The notes below the pieces were generated by a model. It did not search any database, was not told the DNA's origin, and saw nothing but the letters and a program-made list of their open reading frames with translations. 9,357 nt of DNA from assembly GCA_017462125.1 (NCBI GenBank), contig JAFTRQ010000046.1, positions 1-9,357 of the forward strand. Reading direction: 5' to 3'. Source of the DNA: Clostridia bacterium. GTDB lineage: Bacteria > Bacillota_A > Clostridia > Oscillospirales > CAG-272. Of this stretch, positions 1-4,371 are shown in pieces (within the stretch, counting starts at the first letter, position 1; each line of letters starts with the position of its first letter). Made by a program: the position numbers and the translations under genes.

Positions 1-151
1 GACGGGAGTCAACGCCGAGACGAACGTGTACTTCGATGGTTTCATCGAACTTTGCCTTAGAAGTCTGGCAAACAAGACCAAGAGCCTCTGAAGGATCGTA
101 GAGTCTGTTCTTTTCAATAAGCTTTACGCTATCTGTATATTTCTTTCCCAT
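1..151 (-). CDS. rplA: Ribosomal protein L1 (N-terminal fragment, cut by window edge)
   Basis: Only the first 50 codons are present; the gene runs off the left edge. The reading starts [18 protein letters not shown] and continues with [30 protein letters not shown], the usual bacterial L1 start in which the [18 protein letters not shown] strand belongs to the first RNA-binding domain. L1 binds the mobile stalk of 23S rRNA next to the E site, and in many bacteria it represses translation of its own operon by binding the mRNA. The ATG at 149-151 is preceded by an AGGAGG ribosome binding site (161-166 on this strand). The gene lies 18 bases after rplK in the same direction, so the two are co-transcribed, as in most bacteria. 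The identification is firm despite the truncation. Confidence 0.95.
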   Translation of the reverse strand, partial: MGKKYTDSVKLIEKNRLYDPSEALGLVCQTSKAKFDETIEVHVRLGVDSR

Positions 152-169
152 TTCTACTTACCTCCTGTC

Positions 170-595
170 TTAGTCTTCAACAACAACGCCCATAGAGCGT
201 GCTGTACCTGCAACCATGCTCATAGCAGCCTCGATGGAGCCTGCGTTGAGGTCGGGCATCTTTGTTTCTGCGATCTTTCTTACCTGTTCGGTTGTGATCT
301 TAGCAACCTTATCCTTGTTGGGCTTTCCGGAGCCGGACTCAATACCTGCTGCCTTCTTGATAAGAACTGCTGCAGGGGGAGTCTTTGTGATAAATGTGAA
401 AGAACGGTCAGCGTAAACTGTGATAACAACGGGAATGATAAGACCCATATCGTTCTTTGTTCTTTCGTTAAATTCCTTTGTAAATACGGGAATAGCAACA
501 CCGTACTGACCAAGTGCAGGACCTACGGGAGGCTGAGGAGTAGCCTTACCTGCGGGAAGCTGCAGCTTGATGTAACCCATAATTTTCTTTGCCAT
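170..595 (-). CDS. rplK: 50S ribosomal protein L11
   Basis: A complete 141-residue protein, the normal L11 length. The N-terminal domain (about 1-70) has the family signature [20 protein letters not shown], a proline-rich element that contacts thiostrepton-type drugs and L10/L7/L12 partners. The C-terminal domain (about 75-141) carries the [14 protein letters not shown] and [19 protein letters not shown] segments that bind the GTPase-associated region of 23S rRNA. L11 supports elongation factor turnover and, in many bacteria, stringent-response signalling. The ATG at 593-595 has a GGAGGT ribosome binding site at 605-610. The gene follows nusG after an unusually long, structured 108-base gap and precedes rplA by 18 bases. 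A likely L1 binding site lies just upstream, which suggests translational feedback on rplK-rplA. Confidence 0.98.
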   Translation of the reverse strand: MAKKIMGYIKLQLPAGKATPQPPVGPALGQYGVAIPVFTKEFNERTKNDMGLIIPVVITVYADRSFTFITKTPPAAVLIKKAAGIESGSGKPNKDKVAKITTEQVRKIAETKMPDLNAGSIEAAMSMVAGTARSMGVVVED

Positions 596-614
596 AATAA
601 ATTACACCTCCATA

Positions 615-659
615 GTGGTACTTGTACGGGAGAATTCAGAATATTTTTCTCCCTCCCAC
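615..659 (-). promoter_or_regulatory. Candidate L1 autoregulatory site in the rplK leader (23S rRNA mimic)
   Basis: Read on the minus strand, GTGG (659-656) pairs with CCAC (618-615). A two-base GA bulge side (655-654) and a nine-base opposing side GTACAAGTA (627-619) then separate this from an inner 7-bp stem, GGGAGAA (653-647) with TTCTCCC (634-628). The two conserved strands of the L1 site in 23S rRNA are of the type GUGGGAG and UGAAAUACCAC, flanking a helix. Here the strands are GTGGGAG and GTACAAGTACCAC in the same order. The structure ends five bases before the rplK ribosome binding site, so bound L1 could block translation. Repression of rplKA by L1 is established in E. coli; its operation here is inferred from the sequence match and position. 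Confidence 0.6.
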
Positions 660-661
660 GA

Positions 662-703
662 GATCGTTTTCTTTACAAGAAACGATCAAAGAATTAATTC
701 TTT
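662..703 (-). other. Two adjacent hairpins after nusG, no terminator T-run
   Basis: Immediately after the nusG stop codon lies a perfect 16-base palindrome, AAAGAATTAATTCTTT (688-703). A second stem follows directly, with arms GATCGTTT and AAACGATC (662-687), extendable toward the loop with a small bulge. Neither is followed by a run of T on the minus strand, so they are unlikely to be intrinsic terminators. They could be mRNA processing or stability elements between nusG and rplK. Only the symmetry is visible; the function is not known. Confidence 0.45.
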
Positions 704-1252
704 TTAAGCTTTTAATTTGAGCATATCGGCGTCGATTTCAACAGGCATATCTCTGCGTCCGCGCTTTACAAGCACTGTAACGGTCTTGAGATCCTCGGTG
801 ATCGACTGAACGACTCCGTCGTATCCCTCGAACAAGCCGTTGATAACGCTTACCTCGTCTCCAACGCTGAACTTCAGCTGAACCTTTGCGTCCTCTGTGC
901 TCTCGATATTCATATCAAGAACCTCTTTGTCCGTCAAGGGTGTGGGACGGGATCCGGGGCCTACGAAACCGGTTACACCGGTAATGTTTCTGACAGCGTG
1001 CCAGCTCTCGTCGGTCATTATCATTTTGATAAAGACATAGCTGGGGAAAATCTTCAATTCCTGAACCTTTTCCTTATCGCCGTCCTTTTCAATAACCGTT
1101 TCAACAGGAATTCTGATGTCATAGATCAGATTTCCGAGTCCGCGGTTTTCGACGATTTTTTCAAGGTTTGCTTTTACCTTGTTTTCATATCCCGAATAGG
1201 TGTGCGCAACGTACCATTTCAGGCCTACGTTCATTCCATCAATATCACTCAT
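704..1252 (-). CDS. nusG: Transcription termination/antitermination factor NusG
   Basis: A 182-residue protein of normal NusG length. The N-terminal NGN domain spans about 11-105, with WYVAHTYSGYENKVKANLEK near its start, FPSYVFIKM at 69-77 and GVTGFVGPG at 92-100, a conserved loop region. The C-terminal KOW domain spans about 127-182 and contains FSVGDEVSVINGLFEGYDGVV. NusG binds the RNA polymerase clamp, modulates pausing and, through KOW, links polymerase to ribosomal S10 or Rho. The ATG at 1250-1252 has GGAG seven bases upstream and fits the operon spacing of 17 bases after secE. A second Met at residue 7 (MNVGLKWYV) is possible but has no better ribosome binding site. Position between secE and rplK is the standard bacterial arrangement. 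Confidence 0.98.
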   Translation of the reverse strand: MSDIDGMNVGLKWYVAHTYSGYENKVKANLEKIVENRGLGNLIYDIRIPVETVIEKDGDKEKVQELKIFPSYVFIKMIMTDESWHAVRNITGVTGFVGPGSRPTPLTDKEVLDMNIESTEDAKVQLKFSVGDEVSVINGLFEGYDGVVQSITEDLKTVTVLVKRGRRDMPVEIDADMLKLKA

Positions 1253-1269
1253 CTTATCGCTCCAATTTA

Positions 1270-1767
1270 TCAGTTGAAGAGATTAGCAAGCTCACTGATA
1301 CCGTACGAGAAAGCAAAGTCGATTACCCAAAGACCTACTGCAAAGATAACTGTAACGATGATTACAACGATGAAACCCTTGCGAGTCTGTTCCTTAGAAG
1401 ACCAAACGACCTTACCAAGTTCGCTCTTTACGGAACGGAAGAAATTCATAAGTTTAACGCGGAACTTGATGAACAGAACAACACCGATAATAACGATTAC
1501 ACCGATGATGATACCGTTAATGATCAATGATTTCTTTGTAGCGTCCGCTGCACTCGTGTCAACGACCTCTTCGGTTTCGGTTGTTGATTCAGACGAGGAC
1601 TCAGAAGCATCTTCAGTTGCTGCAGTGGTTTCCTCAACAGCACTCGTTACCTCTTCGGAAGAAGTTGTGGTAACGTCGGTTGCGGAAATACCGACTGTAA
1701 AGAGTGATACAACCAGCACAAGAGACAGGAGAAGGGCGATAAGACTTCTTTTAGTTGTGACAGTCAT
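1270..1767 (-). CDS. secE: Preprotein translocase subunit SecE with extended N-terminus
   Basis: The C-terminal ~60 residues are a clear SecE core: the amphipathic cytoplasmic helix with NFFRSVKSELGKVVW (108-122), a Q-T-R-K junction (127-130) and the conserved membrane helix (about 131-153). SecE clamps SecY in the SecYEG channel. Most Gram-positive SecE proteins are about 60-75 residues; this one has 165. The added part is a hydrophobic signal-like segment (9-27) ending near G-I-S-A, a Ser/Thr/Glu-rich linker with no obvious fold (30-78), and an extra membrane helix (81-101). If the first segment stays in place, the topology resembles the three-helix SecE of E. coli but with a roughly 50-residue external loop. 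An in-frame GTG at 1785 was rejected because the GGAGGG ribosome binding site lies between it and the ATG at 1767. The gene is 14 bases after rpmG and 17 before nusG. Confidence 0.93.
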   Translation of the reverse strand: MTVTTKRSLIALLLSLVLVVSLFTVGISATDVTTTSSEEVTSAVEETTAATEDASESSSESTTETEEVVDTSAADATKKSLIINGIIIGVIVIIGVVLFIKFRVKLMNFFRSVKSELGKVVWSSKEQTRKGFIVVIIVTVIFAVGLWVIDFAFSYGISELANLFN

Positions 1768-1781
1768 ATTCTTCCCTCCGA

Positions 1782-1943
1782 TCACTTAGACTCTTTGTGA
1801 AGAGTGTGCTTGCGGCAGAACTTACAGTATTTCTTAAGCTCGAGCCTGTCCGGATCATTCTTCTTGTTTTTCTTTGTGTCGTAATTTCTCTGCTTGCACT
1901 CTGTGCATACGAGAGTAATTTTGACTCTTGCATCATTAGCCAT
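1782..1943 (-). CDS. rpmG: 50S ribosomal protein L33 (zinc-binding form)
   Basis: A 53-residue protein starting [20 protein letters not shown]. It has two CxxC pairs, C13/C16 and C40/C43, the zinc ribbon of the cysteine-containing L33 paralogue; cysteine-free L33 replaces it under zinc limitation in some Firmicutes. L33 is a small basic protein of the large subunit near the E site. The ATG at 1941-1943 has a GGAGGT ribosome binding site at 1953-1958. The reading frame stays open upstream to 2141, but that extension crosses the promoter and is unlike L33, so it was rejected. This is the first gene of the rpmG-secE-nusG-rplK-rplA operon, a common order in Firmicutes. Confidence 0.95.
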   Translation of the reverse strand: MANDARVKITLVCTECKQRNYDTKKNKKNDPDRLELKKYCKFCRKHTLHKESK

Positions 1944-2061
1944 GATTTCGGCACCTCCCATTTGAATTTTATTTGACCGTAAAACGGCCTGTGTACCTCC
2001 CTCTGAAGGGCTCGTGTGCTTTTGCGCTTTGAGCACAACAAAAAAGCTCTTTTGCAGAGGT
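1944..2061 (-). promoter_or_regulatory. Structured 5' leader of the rpmG operon mRNA
   Basis: About 118 nt lie between the predicted transcription start (near 2061) and the rpmG start. Three short stems are visible on this strand: TGTGCT with AGCACA (2015-2020 and 2032-2037), CCCT with AGGG around a 4-base loop (1999-2010), and CCGT with ACGG around a 3-base loop (1977-1987). No T-run follows any of them, and no known ribosomal protein leader family is recognised. A GGGAGGT near 1995-2001 looks like a ribosome binding site, but no start codon follows at a usable distance. Confidence 0.35.
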
Positions 2062-2067
2062 AAAGTC

Positions 2068-2096
2068 ATTATATCACAATAAAATAGACTTGTCAA
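2068..2096 (-). promoter_or_regulatory. Sigma-A type promoter of the rpmG-secE-nusG-rplKA operon
   Basis: On the minus strand a perfect TTGACA (2096-2091) is separated by 17 bp from a perfect TATAAT (2073-2068), and the -10 box is preceded by TGn (TGTGATATAAT). This is consensus in every element and points leftward into rpmG. The upstream spacer is nearly pure A/T and could act as an UP element, which fits a highly expressed ribosomal operon. Confidence 0.9.
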
Positions 2097-2148
2097 TACT
2101 TTTTTTCTAAAAAAATGAAATATTTTTAAATATTTTTTCAAAAAGCTA
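2097..2148. other. A/T-only spacer between two divergent promoters
   Basis: The 52 bases separating the two -35 boxes are almost entirely A and T, with A-tracts, T-tracts and a repeated AAATATTT. The section from about 2115 to 2139 is an imperfect inverted repeat bounded by TGAAA and TTTCA. Such DNA can serve both polymerases as a shared UP element for alpha-subunit contacts. No gene is visible here. Confidence 0.5.
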
Positions 2149-2176
2149 TTGACAAATAAAAAAAATGTGATATAAT
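2149..2176 (+). promoter_or_regulatory. Sigma-A type promoter of tRNA-Arg
   Basis: TTGACA (2149-2154), a 16-bp spacer and TATAAT (2171-2176), again within TGTGATATAAT, give an extended -10. Predicted transcription begins near 2183, about 26 bases before the mature tRNA. The promoter is back to back with the rpmG operon promoter. Confidence 0.88.
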
Positions 2177-2208
2177 ATATGGGTACGACAAAGAAAGTAC
2201 AAAATAAT

Positions 2209-2285
2209 GCGCCGTTAGCTCAGCTGGATAGAGTGTTTGGCTACGAACCAAAAGGTCAGGGGTTCGAATCCCTTACGGCGCGCCA
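2209..2285 (+). tRNA. tRNA-Arg (anticodon ACG)
   Basis: A complete 77-nt tRNA with encoded CCA. The acceptor stem GCGCCGT (2209-2215) pairs perfectly with ACGGCGC (2275-2281), with discriminator G2282 and CCA at 2283-2285. The anticodon stem is TTTGG/CCAAA (2236-2240 and 2248-2252) with loop CTACGAA, giving anticodon ACG at 2243-2245. The T arm is AGGGG/CCCTT around TTCGAAT. A34 is normally converted to inosine by TadA, so this tRNA reads CGU, CGC and CGA. It is a single-tRNA transcription unit with its own promoter and terminator. Confidence 0.97.
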
Positions 2286-2338
2286 AAAAAAAGCAGATGG
2301 ATTTATTCCATCTGCTTTTTTTTGGCATACCGTAAGGG
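2270..2338. repeat. 32-bp imperfect palindrome joining the tRNA 3' side and its terminator
   Basis: Arms 2270-2301 and 2307-2338 pair at 29 of 32 positions, plus one G-T wobble, around the loop TTTAT. The left arm starts exactly at the 3' strand of the T stem and includes the acceptor 3' strand and CCA, so the bases after the terminator are an inverted near-copy of the tRNA tail. The only mismatched block is CGC (2279-2281) against ATA (2327-2329). Confidence 0.85.
2286..2323 (+). terminator. Intrinsic terminator of tRNA-Arg (symmetric, bidirectional)
   Basis: The stem GCAGATGGA (2293-2301) pairs perfectly with TCCATCTGC (2307-2315) around a 5-base loop TTTAT. It is followed by eight T (2316-2323) and preceded by A-tracts that give the same T-run on the minus strand. 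It begins directly after the tRNA CCA end, leaving essentially no trailer. Confidence 0.92.
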
Positions 2339-2508
2339 TACAGAGAAATCCAACGCCAAAGCCGAAGGCTTTGTGCAAGGGTTCTGAATCTTACGCAAAT
2401 CTGCGATTTGCTAACCGAGTTTTGCTGCGCAAAACTTCGCCTATGCGCGCAGACATCTGCTTTTTTTGTAATATTGTTAAGAGCACAAATAAATCCAAAC
2501 AGAAATAC
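2339..2508. repeat. Noncoding stretch with three tight hairpins and a shortened terminator copy
   Basis: Three consecutive perfect stems have 3-base loops: CAAAGCC/GGCTTTG with loop GAA (2357-2373), GCAAATC/GATTTGC with loop TGC (2395-2411), and AGTTTTGC/GCAAAACT with loop TGC (2418-2436). They are followed by GCAGA plus CATCTGC and seven T (2449-2467). This looks like the upstream tRNA terminator with 11 internal bases missing: the 14-mer CATCTGCTTTTTTT occurs at 2309-2322 and again at 2454-2467. The frame downstream stays open through this area without stop codons, but nothing suggests it is translated. It may be an intergenic repeat element; its family is not recognised. Confidence 0.55.
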
Positions 2509-2537
2509 TTGACTATAATTTTCATTTATGATAAAAT
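2509..2537 (+). promoter_or_regulatory. Promoter of the metallophosphoesterase lipoprotein gene
   Basis: TTGACT (2509-2514), a 17-bp spacer and TAAAAT (2532-2537) with a preceding TGA form a near-consensus extended -10 promoter. Transcription would start near 2544, about 31 bases before the ATG. Confidence 0.72.
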
Positions 2538-2574
2538 AAAAATATCAATAAATCCGCCAAACAGAGGTGTTGAT

Positions 2575-4329
2575 ATGAAAAAAATTTTATACTTGTCTGT
2601 ATTATGCATCTTTTTATTATTAGCGGGATGCGACGGCAATTCTCAAACCGAAGAACATACCTCGGACAGAGTGCAAAGTGAGCAATCCACGCAAGAGGAA
2701 ACCGATGCCAGTACCACAAAGGTTACGGAAGTTACGGAAACTACTGAAACTACAGAAACGGAAGATAACGCTGTGCTTGAACTCATTGATTTTATTGTAA
2801 ACGTACCCGAGGGACGTGAGCCTGTGATCCTGCAGCTGACCGATATGCAGATCATTGACGCCTCGCAGGAAAGAACCGCAGACCGATTGGGCTCCACACA
2901 CGACGATTATTGGGGAGCCGACAAAAAGGACGTGCGTTGTTATGATTATCTCCGTGAGATCATCGACGCAACAGCACCCGATCTGATTCTGATCACGGGT
3001 GATCTGGTTTACGGAGAATTTGACGACAACGGAAAGAGCTTGCTTGAGCTGATCGAATTTATGGAAAGCTACAAGATTCCGTGGGCGCCCGTTTTCGGAA
3101 ACCACGAGAACGAGACCAAAATGGGTGTTGATTGGCAATGCGAGCAGCTTGAAAAAGCCGAGCACTGTCTCTTCCTGCAAAGAAAGCTGACGGGCAACGG
3201 CAACTATACCGTCGGAATCGAGCAGGGCGGCAAGATCACGAGGGTGTTCTTTATGCTGGACAGTAACGGCTGCGGCGCGGCAAGTGCCGAATCCATGGCC
3301 AACGGGCACACCAAAACAAGCCCCGGCTTTGGCAGTGATCAGATCAAATGGTATAAGAAAACAGCGCAAGAGATCACGAAAAGGTCTCCCGATACAAAGC
3401 TGTCCTTTGCTTTTCATATTCAGCTTTCGGTATTCGGTGATGCTTTTGCGAAATATAATACGGACGGAAGCACGTCTCACGTTTACATCGATCAGCTTGA
3501 CGGGAAGCAGGACGGCGACTTCGGCTACATCGGCGCGGCGATGAAATCTCCTTGGGACGGTGACAGATCCGTATGGAACGGATTGAAGGCGCTCGGTGTG
3601 GATTCCGTATTCGTCGGTCATGAGCATGCAAACAGCGCAAGCATCGTTTACGACGGTGTCAGATTGCAATACGGAATGAAATGCTCTACCTATGACCGTC
3701 TCAATTACGTTTCGGCGAACGGAGATATTGAAAGCAGCTATTATTCCACCAACACACCTTGGGTTGGTGGCTCGGTGTTCAGTCTTGCCGATGACGGAAG
3801 CATCAAGGATCCTTATATTTATTACTGCAAGGATGCAGGCGGCGAGATCGATTGGGACAGCTTTAAAAAACCCGAGGATCTTTCGGTAAACGGTCTGCAA
3901 AAGGGTGTTGACCTGACACTTCAAAGCGGAATTTCTATGACAGGTGTTCAATTTGACGAGAACATCACGGCATATGAGGTGGTCGCGTCCGAGCAGGGCA
4001 AGGTGTACGTCAACGTGTCCTTATTGAAAAACAAAAGCAAGTTTACCTTTACCGTGTTCGTTCCGGAGGAATCAAAGGTCAAGCTGAACGGCTACGGTGA
4101 ATTTGCTATCCGTACGAAGCCAAATGAGATCGAGCCTGCAGGTGACGGAGCTGTTCAGGGTTATATCGATTACAATTCTTCGTCGGCAAATGAAGATTAC
4201 AGGCTGAAGTTCGGAGAATGGCAGACCTTTACGGTAGATATCTCTTCATTTGGTGAAGGCTGCACCGAATTTGCGTTTGTCATCGCCAAGGGAAATACCG
4301 TTTATCTGCGAGATCTGACAATCGAATAA
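2575..4329 (+). CDS. Secreted lipoprotein, calcineurin-like metallophosphoesterase
   Basis: A 584-residue protein. A lipoprotein signal peptide (1-18) ends in L-A-G-C with C19 as lipidation site. A Ser/Thr/Glu-rich tether (20-64) includes VTEVTETTETTETE. The catalytic domain (about 82-400) shows the metallophosphoesterase blocks in order: T-D-M-Q (D90, Q92), GDLVYG (D143, Y146), GNHE (N176, H177), H281, and GHEH (H349, H351). Motif I normally reads DxH; here the His is Gln, while the Tyr of GDxxY is as in purple acid phosphatases, so metal ligation may be of that type. The C-terminal ~135 residues look like a beta-sandwich, possibly carbohydrate- or surface-binding. A GAGGTG ribosome binding site precedes the ATG; the frame is open upstream across the tRNA but the signal peptide fixes the start. 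Likely a surface phosphatase or phosphodiesterase; the substrate is unknown. It is a monocistronic gene. Confidence 0.9.
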   Translation: MKKILYLSVLCIFLLLAGCDGNSQTEEHTSDRVQSEQSTQEETDASTTKVTEVTETTETTETEDNAVLELIDFIVNVPEGREPVILQLTDMQIIDASQERTADRLGSTHDDYWGADKKDVRCYDYLREIIDATAPDLILITGDLVYGEFDDNGKSLLELIEFMESYKIPWAPVFGNHENETKMGVDWQCEQLEKAEHCLFLQRKLTGNGNYTVGIEQGGKITRVFFMLDSNGCGAASAESMANGHTKTSPGFGSDQIKWYKKTAQEITKRSPDTKLSFAFHIQLSVFGDAFAKYNTDGSTSHVYIDQLDGKQDGDFGYIGAAMKSPWDGDRSVWNGLKALGVDSVFVGHEHANSASIVYDGVRLQYGMKCSTYDRLNYVSANGDIESSYYSTNTPWVGGSVFSLADDGSIKDPYIYYCKDAGGEIDWDSFKKPEDLSVNGLQKGVDLTLQSGISMTGVQFDENITAYEVVASEQGKVYVNVSLLKNKSKFTFTVFVPEESKVKLNGYGEFAIRTKPNEIEPAGDGAVQGYIDYNSSSANEDYRLKFGEWQTFTVDISSFGEGCTEFAFVIAKGNTVYLRDLTIE

Positions 4330-4335
4330 AAAACA

Positions 4336-4366
4336 AAGGTGAAACGCCAAAAAAGCGTTTCACCTT
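4336..4366. terminator. Bidirectional terminator between convergent genes
   Basis: A perfect 12-bp stem, AAGGTGAAACGC (4336-4347) with GCGTTTCACCTT (4355-4366), has a 7-base loop CAAAAAA. On the minus strand it is followed by TTTGTTTTTTATT, a strong tail for the MATE gene. On the plus strand the tail is ATCTTTTAATT, weaker but usable for the lipoprotein gene. It fills the 42-base gap between the two stop codons. Confidence 0.9.
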
Positions 4367-4371
4367 ATCTT

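Noticed and set aside
998..1789. A 263-codon open frame on the plus strand opposite nusG and secE
   Set aside because: Antisense to two well-identified genes; its Ser/Thr/Val-rich composition mirrors the Ser/Thr/Glu linker of SecE.
1944..2141. N-terminal extension of L33
   Set aside because: The extended frame crosses the -10 and -35 boxes of the operon promoter, and L33 family length and the GGAGGT site both fix the start at 1943.
2209..2338. Integrative element attachment site at the tRNA-Arg 3' end
   Set aside because: The repeated tRNA tail is inverted rather than direct, and no integrase or mobile gene is in the window.
2339..2467. CRISPR-like array from the three hairpins
   Set aside because: The stems differ in sequence, are not evenly spaced repeats with spacers, and no cas gene is present.
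2179..2574. Upstream in-frame extension of the lipoprotein gene by 132 codons
   Set aside because: It would translate through the tRNA-Arg gene and its terminator. The ATG at 2575 has a ribosome binding site and begins a proper lipoprotein signal peptide.
2620..3951. A 443-codon open frame on the minus strand opposite the lipoprotein gene
   Set aside because: It lies entirely antisense to a protein with clear signal peptide and catalytic motifs, has no recognisable domain and follows from the codon bias of the real gene.
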